Positions 8,997-21,777 of a stretch of 64,000 bases of DNA are shown here, piece after piece. Source of the DNA: JAEINY01 sp942490535 (GTDB lineage Bacteria > Bacteroidota > Bacteroidia > Bacteroidales > Marinilabiliaceae); assembly GCA_942490535.1 (NCBI GenBank), contig CALNXQ010000006.1, forward strand, positions 1 through 64,000. The letters run 5' to 3'. The position numbers were made by a program, and so were the translations under genes. The notes under the pieces were generated by a model. The model was not told the origin of the DNA, made no database searches, and saw nothing but the letters and a program-made list of their open reading frames with translations. The stretch's first letter is position 1. Every line of letters starts with the position of its first letter.

Positions 8997-9734
8997 CTAG
9001 TTACGATTTTGCAGCTGTTTCATGTCAATCTCCATGTTTCTCACCCGTGGGAAAAGCACCTTTTCTTCCAGGTCGGCATGGTCCATCAGATCACTCTCCA
9101 GGCGGAACAAATCAAACAACAGGTTATTGTATTTACAGTCATCCACCGGTGGCGGCAAATATTTCAAGAGGATATTCTTTAAATCAAATAGCTTTTCTTC
9201 AATCAAATTATGATCTTCCAGGTATTTATCGATACTATAGTCATCAAAATGGTCCACAAATTCCTGCGACACATCTTGCTGCTGCAAACTCTTATCCAGA
9301 CTTAAAATGTATGGAAACACATCCGTTTCTTCCCGGTCAATGTGCCCGCTAAACTCCCGGATATATTCCCGGAAAAAATTAAGCAACAGTTCCATATTCT
9401 GAACATTACCGGTATTCTCCTTCTCCAGGGTTACAATCTGCTGCTCTATACGGGGAATCCGATGATCAATGTAACAACGATGGGCATTACGCAGATACTT
9501 AATAATCCACTCAACCGGAAACTGTTGAAACTGCTCAGCCGGCAGATACTCCTTATCATGATACGAATTGCACAATTGAAGAAAGAAACTAAGATCCACG
9601 TCATGATCATCACATACCTCCCTGACCGTCTTTTCTCTAAATCCTAAGCGAATATTAAGGCGCTGAATCACGGCTAACAGTTGAATATCCTCATGGACCA
9701 CATCAACCATTTTCATCTCTCCTGTAATGTGCAT
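8997..9734 (-). CDS. Hemerythrin-domain protein (Ric/YtfE-like)
   Basis: A 245-residue cytoplasmic protein. An N-terminal DUF542-like segment (about 10-70) precedes a four-helix HHE domain with di-iron ligands in the pattern AHRCYIDHRIPRIE, SGHIDREETDVFP, LEDHNLIEEKL and LMDHADLEEKVLFPR. Ric/YtfE proteins repair iron-sulfur centres damaged by NO or oxidants; other members bind O2. The DUF542 cysteine motif of classical Ric is not obvious here, so a sensory role is at least as likely. First gene of an operon with the degenerate LuxR-type regulator and transcribed from a well-formed promoter just upstream. The first Met is taken because it lies about 15 nt after the -7 box. Confidence 0.84.
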   Translation of the reverse strand: MHITGEMKMVDVVHEDIQLLAVIQRLNIRLGFREKTVREVCDDHDVDLSFFLQLCNSYHDKEYLPAEQFQQFPVEWIIKYLRNAHRCYIDHRIPRIEQQIVTLEKENTGNVQNMELLLNFFREYIREFSGHIDREETDVFPYILSLDKSLQQQDVSQEFVDHFDDYSIDKYLEDHNLIEEKLFDLKNILLKYLPPPVDDCKYNNLLFDLFRLESDLMDHADLEEKVLFPRVRNMEIDMKQLQNRN

Positions 9735-9750
9735 ATCTAAGTTTTTTTTA

Positions 9751-9782
9751 CAAAACTAATCTTTATTTGGAATTATTACAAA
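9751..9782 (-). promoter_or_regulatory. Bacteroidetes promoter for the hemerythrin-regulator operon
   Basis: On the minus strand TTTG (-33 box) is followed after exactly 20 nt by TAGTTTTG (-7 box, consensus TAnnTTTG). Transcription would start about 10 nt before the hemerythrin ATG, giving a very short leader. Confidence 0.7.
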
Positions 9783-10044
9783 TAAGAGGGGCGCATTATA
9801 CTTAGCGCCTCACAAAAACGCATAAATCAAATCGAAAATAAAATTAGCGGGAAGAAAAAGCCGTTATATACGCTCAATAAAGTCTCTTTTCAGGCGGGCC
9901 CCTTCGCCTCAGGCTCAGCGCCGGGCTTTCCACTCCTACTCCTCGCCAGAAAAACGCGTTTAACCTTATTATTCTTCATCGCTGCGGGGTATCCGCTGCA
10001 ATCCCTGCCCGATACCCAAAACCTCCTGCATACCCCCTTAAAGA
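9783..10044. other. Intergenic stretch with a GC-rich patch, no gene seen
   Basis: No coding region is supported. From about 9890 to 10035 the base composition shifts to GC-rich (ggcgggccccttcgcctcag, cgctgcggggtatccgctgc), unlike the AT-rich surroundings. Such patches can be dispersed intergenic repeats or remnants of mobile DNA, and this one abuts the left end of an insertion sequence. Confidence 0.4.
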
Positions 10045-10086
10045 GGACCAAGTCTAAAAGTTGGGTCTAAATATCACATTTTATTT

Positions 10087-11031
10087 TCATGCAAATATTT
10101 TTGTTAATCTAAACAGGAAAAACTTGACATCAGAAACACCTCTGAATTGTCTTCTGAATTCCTTAATTTTCGCATTAAAAGATTCTGCCGCAGCATTTGT
10201 ACTTCTGCTATTGAAGAAATTGATAATGTTTTGATAGTGGGCTTCAACCGTTCTTCTGAGCACTTGAAAAGAAGGTATGTCAGAAATTTCAATCTGGTTA
10301 AACCATCTGGCCAGATGTGTCATGGCAACAGGCGCGGTCATATCGCGGCTATAAATAAGGTATAGCTGATGCGATAGGTCGTATGCCTGTTCTATATCGG
10401 GGTAATTACTAAATAGTATATTGGCTCTTTTCTCCTGCGATTCTGTCCATTTATGCATGGGCTTAAACAAGAGGTGCCGACTTCTGATCAGTAATTGCTT
10501 CATAGTATCCCCATTCTCGAAAGTAAAAGGCTTGTACTCTTTTCCATCTTTCTTAGCCTGTTTGTGTTGTTTGTTGTCCAGGTCAATGGCATCCCATCTG
10601 TGTTTAATGCGTAACTCTTGTACGGCATCGCAAGCCAGTTTTTGAACATGAAAACGATCGATAACACGGGTGGCTTTTGGAAAACATTTTTGGACAATCA
10701 GGTTCATGCTGCCAGCCATATCCAACGTTACTTCCTTGACCATACGACGTTGGCTCCCACTGAAGTTCTCTTTTATGATTTTAATAATCTCCCCGGCCTG
10801 TGTCCCTTTAAAAATGACCACTATCGATCTTTTTTTGCCCTTCTTCGCTTTGTTGGTCAGGATGGTGTATAGTTCTCCGTTAGATAAGGCTGTTTCATCA
10901 ATGGACAAATTATAACCAATGTTTTTGGGATATACCAGGTAATCTTCGGCATGTTCCTTCTGGTTCCAGTCTCTATAATTGCTTAGTTTGTTTTTGTATT
11001 GACGCTGAAAGTTGCGCCCATTGACACCCAA
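10087..11031 (-). CDS. ISAon1-type (ISL3 group) DDE transposase
   Basis: Catalytic transposase of the surrounding element, at least 314 residues. ISL3-type features: IDETALS and VTLDMAGSMNLIVQKCFP (probable catalytic Asp region), VIDRFHVQKL, and near the C-terminus NAAAESFNAKIKEFRRQFRG carrying the catalytic Glu. The start shown is a TTG; the frame is open further upstream to about 11082, overlapping the end of the N-terminal-region gene. Production may therefore need either re-initiation or a frameshift (offset +1) near a run of T and A at about 11079-11092. No stop codons interrupt the domain, so it may be active. Confidence 0.85.
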   Translation of the reverse strand: MGVNGRNFQRQYKNKLSNYRDWNQKEHAEDYLVYPKNIGYNLSIDETALSNGELYTILTNKAKKGKKRSIVVIFKGTQAGEIIKIIKENFSGSQRRMVKEVTLDMAGSMNLIVQKCFPKATRVIDRFHVQKLACDAVQELRIKHRWDAIDLDNKQHKQAKKDGKEYKPFTFENGDTMKQLLIRSRHLLFKPMHKWTESQEKRANILFSNYPDIEQAYDLSHQLYLIYSRDMTAPVAMTHLARWFNQIEISDIPSFQVLRRTVEAHYQNIINFFNSRSTNAAAESFNAKIKEFRRQFRGVSDVKFFLFRLTKIFA

Positions 11032-11062
11032 ATAAACTTCTAGACTTTGGCAACTTATGGCA

Positions 11063-11449
11063 TTAGAATCGACTAATTTCTTTTAAAAAAGCAGCGTACT
11101 CCTCGCTCATACGAGTACCCTGTTCGATCACTTTCCAATCCCGACTCACCTTTGTTTTTTTGCCATCAATGATTGCTTCCCAGCGCCGTCGTCTCACCTT
11201 CAATCTCACTAGCATATTCCGGATGGGATAATCTTCGATGTACCGGGCTTCCATAAAACCACAGGACTTATAGGCGTAGCCTTTGTATTCCGAGGGAATT
11301 ATATTTTTTTCATCTAATGATAACTCCAGCTGTTTGTCGTAAATATCCTTTCCGCTGGAGCTGGTATGGTAGGATACAATGGTAAAATGATCCAATAGGC
11401 CTTCCGGGAGAAATAGAGCAAGTAACTCTTGAGTTAATCCTTCTTTCAA
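11063..11449 (-). CDS. ISAon1-type transposase N-terminal region protein
   Basis: A 128-residue protein preceding the DDE transposase in the same element. In the ISAon1 group this first gene supplies the DNA-binding N-terminal region of the transposase. The middle is rich in basic residues (RLKVRRRRWEAIIDGKKTK), consistent with DNA contact. No ATG is available; a TTG at 11449 is the first possible start. Confidence 0.72.
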   Translation of the reverse strand: MKEGLTQELLALFLPEGLLDHFTIVSYHTSSSGKDIYDKQLELSLDEKNIIPSEYKGYAYKSCGFMEARYIEDYPIRNMLVRLKVRRRRWEAIIDGKKTKVSRDWKVIEQGTRMSEEYAAFLKEISRF

Positions 11450-11483
11450 TTTATTCGCTGATTCTATTTAACAGCAAAATAAT

Positions 11484-11662
11484 CCTTTTTTTTCATGAGA
11501 CCCAAATATTATGCGTGATCCCTTTTTTTTCATGAGACCCAAATATTATGCGTGATCCGCAAGTAGCTCTTGAGATAATCCTTCTTTCACTTTATTCGCT
11601 GATTCTATTTAACAGCAAAATAATCCTTTTTTTTCATGAGACCCAAATATTATGCGTGATCC
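11484..11662. repeat. Three stacked copies of the ISL3 element right end
   Basis: A 37-bp unit (CC, eight T residues, CATGAGACCC, then through GTGATC) occurs at 11484-11520, 11521-11557 and 11625-11661. The third copy belongs to a longer 104-bp stretch (11559-11662) that differs at only three positions from the true IS right end (11418-11521), including the first codons of the N-terminal-region gene. The second copy is cut to about 37 bp. These are remnants of further IS copies, not simple slippage. Confidence 0.85.
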
Positions 11663-11697
11663 GATCTGTAGGCGGCTCTGTGGCAGCGCCTAAACGT

Positions 11698-11729
11698 AAA
11701 AAATCCGATACGCTTGCGCGTATCGGATT
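11698..11729 (-). terminator. rRNA operon terminator
   Basis: A perfect 12-bp stem (AATCCGATACGC and GCGTATCGGATT, 4-nt loop) lies just after the 5S gene on the minus strand and is followed by a T-run (A-run on the plus strand). Confidence 0.88.
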
Positions 11730-11741
11730 CTCTTTTAAAAA

Positions 11742-11849
<108 letters not shown>

Positions 11850-12054
11850 ATGTCTTATCTGGTGCTTAGTATCCGGTCAGTGGTCAGTTGTTGCTACTGC
11901 CTACTCACTCTTAACTAATCACTAGTTAATCATATCAGCTCAAATCAAAATCATACCCACCTAACTACAGTGTTCAGTTAACAACTGACAGTTCACAATT
12001 AGCAGTTCACAAAATAACTGTTCATTGATCACTGTGCTTTGATCACTGTAAAAA

Positions 12055-14850
<2,796 letters not shown>

Positions 14851-15052
14851 TTTACACCGTAATTGGTGTTTATGATTTTGATTTGTTTGCCAATATGTCA
14901 ATGATCGTTTTGCTGCTAATTCAGCTTGTGCTTCAGTCAGTATCTCAATACCGATGAACCTTCTTTTCACTAAAAATGTGGATAAGTACTTTTACGTATC
15001 CTAATTATGTCTTTTCTAAGGCTCCTTTATTTTTTAGTCTTTACCTAAAAAG

Positions 15053-15126
15053 TGGAGAATAACGGAGTCGAACCGTTGACCTCCTGCGTGCAAGGCAGGC
15101 GCTCTAGCCAGCTGAGCTAATCCCCC
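15053..15126 (-). tRNA. tRNA-Ala (TGC)
   Basis: The minus strand gives GGGGGATTAGCTCAGCTGG at the 5' end, an anticodon stem CCTGC/GCAGG with loop CTTGCAC (anticodon TGC), the T-loop GGTTCGACTCC, and a paired acceptor stem. It sits in the 16S-23S spacer, its classical place. The full CCA tail is not encoded. Confidence 0.96.
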
Positions 15127-15204
15127 ATTTTTCAGTGAGCAGTGAACATGAAACAGTTATCAATGCTGGTAACTGTTAACGAAACTACTGTCAACTGTTT
15201 TTGG

Positions 15205-15278
15205 TAGTCCCGGGCAGATTTGAACTGCCGACCCCTACATTATCAGTGTAGTGCTCTAACCAACTGAGCTACGGGACT
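15205..15278 (-). tRNA. tRNA-Ile (GAT)
   Basis: The minus strand begins AGTCCCGTAGCTCAGTTGG, has the anticodon loop CTGATAA (anticodon GAT), the T-loop AGTTCAAATCT, and a matching acceptor stem. The CCA tail appears to be encoded (tgg on the plus strand just before the gene). It lies between 16S and tRNA-Ala in the rrn spacer. Confidence 0.96.
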
Positions 15279-15376
15279 GTGCAGTGTCGCATCCTTCCCG
15301 TAACTGGGATGTGCTTTACTGATGTTGGATGAGTACAGGTAAAAGATACATCCTAAAAAGGATAAAACATCTCTCC

Positions 15377-16895
<1,519 letters not shown>

Positions 16896-17134
16896 TGTAT
16901 AAAAAATCTTAAATACCTTCAAGATCCCTTATCCTTCTTGACTTTAGGACTTCTCTTTTACCTTCTAATTCATTATATAATTAGGTACTTATCCAATATT
17001 TTCAAAGATCGTTTGTCAACTTCTTCAAGTTAACATCTTAGTGTAGATATATCCAGAATCGAACTGAATCTTTTAACCATTATATCCGTATCATGCTTTT
17101 ACTTTTTGTCGCAACACTCATTAGCGAAGCGGCT

Positions 17135-17168
17135 GCAAAGGTAAGTGATTTTGTTGTTTTCAACCAAA
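17135..17168 (-). promoter_or_regulatory. rrn promoter nearest to 16S
   Basis: On the minus strand TTTG (17165-17168) is followed after 21 nt by TACCTTTGC (17135-17143), matching the -33 and -7 Bacteroidetes boxes; the initiating region AGCCGC is shared with the next promoter upstream. Confidence 0.7.
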
Positions 17169-17305
17169 TCTTTTTGGAAGTTTTTTTGATTTAATTTTCG
17201 ATGTTGTTTCCGATTAAATCCTACTCTCAAAATCCCTCTGTCAATACTTTCTTCATTTCGCTGCAACCCTTGCTACAATTGACTTTCATTATTTTGAAAG
17301 CGGCT

Positions 17306-17338
17306 GCAAAACTAGCGTTTATTTTTTAAACCACCAAA
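17306..17338 (-). promoter_or_regulatory. Second rrn promoter
   Basis: TTTG (17335-17338) then 20 nt then TAGTTTTGC (17306-17314) on the minus strand, with the same AGCCGC start region and an upstream AACTTCAAGAAAGA segment resembling that of the first promoter. Confidence 0.7.
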
Positions 17339-17497
17339 TCTTTCTTGAAGTTTTTTTTCATTCCTTTTTTCGGCTCCCGGTTCGCCTTGCCAACCTGCTT
17401 TTAAAAGCAATCGTTTCTTCTTTAAAGATTGTTTCAGTATTTCAAAAAAATCAAAGCCTCATGGGCTTTCCAGCGTGCCTTTCCGTTCAAAGCGGGT

Positions 17498-17506
17498 GCA
17501 AAATAA
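17498..17506 (-). promoter_or_regulatory. Possible third, distal rrn promoter (weak)
   Basis: TTATTTTGC followed by ACCCGC on the minus strand parallels the two nearer promoters, and a GGAAGTTTTT element (plus strand) sits at a similar place, but no TTTG lies at the right distance. Confidence 0.42.
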
Positions 17507-17605
17507 CGGTTAGTTTTTTACATTTCCTAATGGTGGGAGGAAGTTTTTGGGCAGTAAAACAAAACAAAAAACAATAACTCCTCATCTCATGAAAGATACA
17601 AACAC

Positions 17606-17641
17606 AAAAAAGGGAAACTTTTTATATAATCTCCCTTTTTT
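17606..17641 (-). terminator. Terminator after the metal-handling operon
   Basis: A 10-bp stem (AAAAAAGGGA and TCCCTTTTTT) with a 16-nt loop. It lies about 30 nt beyond the HMA gene stop and insulates the rrn promoters from that operon. Confidence 0.72.
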
Positions 17642-17673
17642 ATTCAAATTAGAACAGTTCTTCCTGTGTAATG

Positions 17674-18027
17674 CTAATGATCATGACTCACACAGCATGC
17701 CTTTTTTGTAGATTTACAAGCTGCATCCACCTCCTTGGCTTCATAACCGAGCTTCTTTAGTGCATCCTTCAATTTTGCATGCGAGGATTTATCAGCTCGA
17801 TACTTAATATACACCGTCTGCTTTGTCACATCGGCTTTAATTTCCTTTACTCCTTTCTCGAAGGACAGATTCTTGGTAATTTTATCAGCACATGATTGAC
17901 AATCCATTGCGACCTGAAATGTAACCTCTTTTAACTCTTTCTTATTTTCCTCAGCATTCATCGACAAAGTCGAAAGCGCCAGAGTCATGATCATCAGCAT
18001 GCCTTTTACTAAATACATTTTTTTCAT
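17674..18027 (-). CDS. Secreted heavy-metal-associated (HMA) domain protein
   Basis: A 117-residue exported protein: signal peptide (about 1-25), then one HMA fold with the metal-binding loop MDCQSCADKI (CxxC), the betaalphabeta repeat, and the terminal DALKKLGYEAKEVD motif common to HMA domains. The tail CKSTKKACCVSHDH adds further Cys and His ligands. HMA proteins bind Cu(I), Hg or Zn and pass the metal to partners; an exported version would act as a periplasmic carrier. Last gene of a three-gene operon with a TonB receptor and a Cys-rich protein, so a copper role is likely (inference). Confidence 0.88.
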   Translation of the reverse strand: MKKMYLVKGMLMIMTLALSTLSMNAEENKKELKEVTFQVAMDCQSCADKITKNLSFEKGVKEIKADVTKQTVYIKYRADKSSHAKLKDALKKLGYEAKEVDAACKSTKKACCVSHDH

Positions 18028-18057
18028 ATTGTATAAAAATTAGATGGTTAATTCTAT

Positions 18058-20295
18058 TTATTCTCTATCTATTGAAAAGCGAAGACCAAAATAGATCTTG
18101 CGTCCCATTACAGGCCCCCATATCAATGAACTATCGAAATACTCACCAAAAGGATCATCACCCGCTATAATAGGATCACGTTGCGTGAAATTAGCCAAAT
18201 TCTCAACCCCCACATACAACTCCCAGGTTCGGAAATATTTGGTAACCTGCCCATTCATGATCTGATAAGGATCAAACTCCTCTGGTCGCTGATGAAGCTG
18301 GGGATTCATGGCAGTGGAAGGAATCCTCCCTTTGCCATTAAACTGTGTTGTAAAGTCAAACTGCCACTTTTTTAATGGCGTCATGTACGAGAAATTCAGC
18401 ATTCCTTTGTAACGACTTTTAAGAGGCCGATCAACCAATTTATCATCAATAGTCATCTTCACATCATTAATCCGCCAGGCAGCAACCATATCCAAACCCT
18501 TTAAAATTTCATACTTGGCTTCCACCTGAAAGTTATTGGCATAGGAATCTCCCTTTAAATTATAAATATAAACCGCATCTACACTCTGATCAGCATCCAC
18601 AATAAGCTGGTTTACAAAATCTGTCCGATAATACTCAGCATTCAAAGTTAACTCGCGACCAGCAATATCAACATAATGTGTAATATTGGCGCCATAATTC
18701 CAGGCTTCTTCCTGATCGATATTATCAACCATATTTATAGAGCGTGAACTTGCTAACATAAAGCTATTTTCGGCTAATACATTAGGAGTCCGGTATCCTT
18801 TTCCAGCGGATGTTCTTAAAATCCAATTTCCACTCAAATTATATTTAACATGCAACCTGGGCGTGACAAAAGTCCCATAGTTATTATGAAAGTCGGAGCG
18901 AATACCAGCGATCACAGTCAATTTCTCATCTATTGAATAGGTATATTGGAAGAAAACACCTGGCACTACCTCATCCCTTTTAAAATTCACCAAACTTCCC
19001 TGATTGGTAAAATTCATCATTAAATCTTCATTAAAATTATCCGACTGAAAACTTGCTCCAGCACTAAACTTACTATTCACCCCTCCCAGGTAAGACTGAA
19101 AAATTAAGTTAGCATATACAGAACTTTGAGTTGCATCATATTTCTTTAGCCCATAGAAGGAATTTTGATCGTGATAAGAATAACTCGTAACTATTGCTAA
19201 ACTGGTAAAGCCATCGTCAAAAACATATCCAGCCTTGGCAAAACCCTCGTACCGAAGCGTACCAATATTAATTCCATAAAGCACAGTTGATGGTCTATCT
19301 TCATCAAAATCCATTTGTCCACCCAGCCTATTCTCATCCAATACCTTGATGCCAAACTGAGACGTAAAACCTTTTTGATTATCGTAATTCCAACGATTAA
19401 TAAAATTTGCCTGTTTTAAGACTGGCTCATCACGAAAGCCATCATCGTTTTCATCCATCGACATTAAATCTTCGGAATAATGCGCCAATATACCTGTTGA
19501 CCATTTGTCATTTAAATGAATGGATCCATTTACATTACTCTCTGCCCTTCCAGCACTGCTGCCAAAAAGATTGAGATAAAACTTCTCCGAGTTCATCGGC
19601 TTTTTATATTCTACATTGATTTGTCCTGTCAATCCCTCATAGCCATTCAATACTGAAGCAGTCCCTTTGGAGACCTGAATGGACTCCATCCAGGGACCAG
19701 CAATATATCCCAATCCATAGGGCGTGGCTAATCCTCGGAAATTCGGCATATTCTCTGTCATCATCTGCACATAATTTCCGGACAGCCCCAACATCTGAAT
19801 CTGCTTGGCACCTGTAGCGGCATCAGAATAAGACACATCGACTGATGCATTGGTTTCAAAACTCTCTCCCAGATTACAACAAGCCGCTTTACACAATTCT
19901 TCACCAGTTATTTTTACAATGGTCATTGGATCAACTCTTGACATATGAGCACCAGGTTTTCGACCTGCAACCACCACTTCACTTAATGCTTCGGCTTCCA
20001 ATAACACCTCAATAAATTGGTTATTGGTCACGTTAAGCGTATCTGACTTATAGCCAATATAGCTAACAACCAATTGACGCATCTCCACATGGATTGGCAA
20101 TGTAAAAGTACCAGACCCATCTGTTATTGTACCATCCTGAGTACCTAACCAATATACATTTGCCCCAATTAACTCCACGTCCTTAGTATTCTCTCTGGCT
20201 TTGACAGAACCAGACACTTCGTTGGGAGCTACTTGAGCTAACCCATTACACACCACTCCCAAAGTGGCGATCATTCCCCAAATAAATCTTTTCAT
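18058..20295 (-). CDS. TonB-dependent outer-membrane receptor, metal-associated type
   Basis: About 745 residues from the ATG at 20295, which directly precedes a signal peptide (MKRFIWGMIATLG); an upstream in-frame start would add the odd leader MCCCIRNFEL. After the signal come a carboxypeptidase-D-like beta domain (about 25-110), the plug (about 130-240) and the C-terminal 22-strand barrel ending in an aromatic strand. The plug holds a CKAACCNL motif, typical of a Bacteroidetes receptor group found beside HMA proteins. It is between the HMA gene (30 nt) and the Cys-rich gene. The substrate is probably copper or a metal complex (inference). Confidence 0.9.
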   Translation of the reverse strand: MKRFIWGMIATLGVVCNGLAQVAPNEVSGSVKARENTKDVELIGANVYWLGTQDGTITDGSGTFTLPIHVEMRQLVVSYIGYKSDTLNVTNNQFIEVLLEAEALSEVVVAGRKPGAHMSRVDPMTIVKITGEELCKAACCNLGESFETNASVDVSYSDAATGAKQIQMLGLSGNYVQMMTENMPNFRGLATPYGLGYIAGPWMESIQVSKGTASVLNGYEGLTGQINVEYKKPMNSEKFYLNLFGSSAGRAESNVNGSIHLNDKWSTGILAHYSEDLMSMDENDDGFRDEPVLKQANFINRWNYDNQKGFTSQFGIKVLDENRLGGQMDFDEDRPSTVLYGINIGTLRYEGFAKAGYVFDDGFTSLAIVTSYSYHDQNSFYGLKKYDATQSSVYANLIFQSYLGGVNSKFSAGASFQSDNFNEDLMMNFTNQGSLVNFKRDEVVPGVFFQYTYSIDEKLTVIAGIRSDFHNNYGTFVTPRLHVKYNLSGNWILRTSAGKGYRTPNVLAENSFMLASSRSINMVDNIDQEEAWNYGANITHYVDIAGRELTLNAEYYRTDFVNQLIVDADQSVDAVYIYNLKGDSYANNFQVEAKYEILKGLDMVAAWRINDVKMTIDDKLVDRPLKSRYKGMLNFSYMTPLKKWQFDFTTQFNGKGRIPSTAMNPQLHQRPEEFDPYQIMNGQVTKYFRTWELYVGVENLANFTQRDPIIAGDDPFGEYFDSSLIWGPVMGRKIYFGLRFSIDRE

Positions 20296-20414
20296 CAACT
20301 CAAAATTCCGGATACAACAACACACAAAGTCCTTGCATCTCTATTAAACAGCTTTTTATCTAGACGACAGATCTTTAGTTGCAACTAAAAACCTTCCAAT
20401 AAGAAAGGGAAAAA

Positions 20415-20879
20415 TCATAAAAGGAAGACGCAATTTTGCTCCGGTGATGGCTCATCCGGGACATGCAAAACTGCATGAGCATATTTTAGCTCCAGGGGAA
20501 GTTTATTTCTTAATATTAAGTGATCTGATGATACAACACAAAAAGGCAGCACAAAGTCAGCAACTTTCAAGTTTAAGTTGCGCACTTCTAAATTACCCAT
20601 ATAAGTGAACATCAAATATTCGTAAGTACAATTCTCCGGTTCATTCGTATGACACTTGTGATTCCCCTGTTCATCATGACAAGAAGAACAATGTGTATCA
20701 CAGCAACAGGCAGTGCAATCATGCTTATGCTCATGCACTACAGAAATAATACTTGCCGTTACATCAGATTTCAGACAGGCGCTGCAATAGTGATTGAATA
20801 CATGAATACCGAGCAAGGCCGGCATCATCATCACCAGCATGGCCAAACTAAACAAATGGTATTTAATATTCATTTTCAT
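20415..20879 (-). CDS. HYC_CC_PP family Cys/His-rich membrane-associated protein
   Basis: A 154-residue protein. The N-terminal hydrophobic segment is followed by FNHYCSACL, then a dense metal-ligand stretch (HEHKHDCTACCCD, THCSSCHDEQ) and a C-terminal region ending in DEPSPEQN. This matches the Bacteroidetes HYC_CC_PP family named for those motifs. The function is unknown, but the ligand density and the operon with an HMA protein and a TonB receptor point to metal binding in the envelope. First gene of the operon. Confidence 0.78.
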   Translation of the reverse strand: MKMNIKYHLFSLAMLVMMMPALLGIHVFNHYCSACLKSDVTASIISVVHEHKHDCTACCCDTHCSSCHDEQGNHKCHTNEPENCTYEYLMFTYMGNLEVRNLNLKVADFVLPFCVVSSDHLILRNKLPLELKYAHAVLHVPDEPSPEQNCVFLL

Positions 20880-20898
20880 TCACGAAACAACTAGCGTG

Positions 20899-20907
20899 GC
20901 AAAAATA
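20899..20907 (-). promoter_or_regulatory. Possible -7 box of the metal operon
   Basis: TATTTTTGC on the minus strand, 20 nt before the Cys-rich gene, fits TAnnTTTG; no good -33 box is seen. Confidence 0.4.
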
Positions 20908-21014
20908 ACAAAAATCAGATAGATCGAATAAGATAAACCCTTCCACCTATCTGATTTTTATCATTTACTCCTGCAAGAACCGATTTATCTCAATGCAATT
21001 CCATAATATCAACT

Positions 21015-21777
21015 CTACTTCTCATCAATATTACCATCCCAACCCGCTATCCGGGCTAAAATCCACCACATGGCATAAGCCTTACGATTGGCGGTGATGT
21101 ACTGCGAGTTATGTTCTCCATATTGGACAGATCCTCCCGGAGAAACCTTCGTTTCAAAATAATTCACCCCTAACACTCCCTTATCTTGCCATTCCTGGTA
21201 AAATCCACTGCCATACTTTTGCGAATAGCCATCATCACTGGCATCGTCCCAATAAATATTATTCATACAATGACTGTCAATACCAAAGTAGTCCAGACAC
21301 AAATACTTCTTCTCCTTACAATAATCGGTAATTAATTTGGCCTGATCAGCAGGTTTCCCTTTTCCAACATTGGCATTTTTATTGGCATGCCCAGTCATGA
21401 ACACAAAATGAACAGCATTTTCACGCTGTCCTGGACCGGTTCCTATTTTCGATCCTCCCGGGCCATATTCATCAATCAAGGACTGCATACCTGGCAAATA
21501 ATTACCGGATACGTCATGACCTGCAATATCACACCACGACCACATTACCACATTAACACGGGCATTTTCGCTATCATCCAAAAAATTACGTGTCGCCTGA
21601 ATGAAGGCCGTTTCATTTCGACTCAAATCAGAAGCATCCGCACCATTTTCACTATAGTGACTCAGGACATTATCGCCAAAGTCCAGCTTGTTGGTAGTTG
21701 GCTTATTTTTTGTCACTGCAAAAGTCACCTCATCTCCACTTTTATAATCCGGTAGTCCAAAAACCCCATAACTAGTG
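21015..21777 (-). pseudogene. 3' part of a secreted SGNH-like lipoprotein gene split by an insertion sequence
   Basis: Encodes about 250 residues (SYGVFGLPDYKSGDEV then TFAVTKNKP and onwards) without a start codon of its own; the longest stand-alone frame begins at a GTG inside the domain. Motifs such as VVMWSWCDIAG and FVFMTGHANKN suggest a GDSL/SGNH-like secreted hydrolase fold (moderate confidence). The frame continues exactly into the N-terminal piece at 23592-23845 if the insertion sequence and one copy of the AACT duplication are removed, giving a 334-residue lipoprotein. Confidence 0.85.

Larger units (their letters stand above)
10045..11521 (-). mobile_element. ISL3-group (ISAon1-type) insertion sequence
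   Basis: A 1477-bp element bounded by imperfect 24-bp terminal inverted repeats at 10045-10068 and 11498-11521 (18 of 24 positions match; both start with GGA and end in TTGGGTCT reading inwards). It carries two consecutive genes, an N-terminal-region protein and a DDE transposase, the ISAon1 arrangement. No 8-bp target duplication is visible: the left flank is cttaaaga and the right flank cttttttt. The right side is followed by two extra partial copies of the same end, so the original flank has probably been rearranged. Confidence 0.85.
16896..17605 (-). promoter_or_regulatory. rRNA operon leader and promoter region
   Basis: About 700 bp with no gene. It holds three spaced repeats of a core beginning gcggctgcaaa or gcgggtgcaaa on the plus strand (near 17130, 17300 and 17493), each followed 30-50 nt later by a GGAAGTTTTT or TGAAGTTTTT segment. 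These read as tandem rrn promoters facing the 16S gene; individual calls are given separately. The remaining 230 bp next to 16S is AT-rich leader. Confidence 0.7.
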
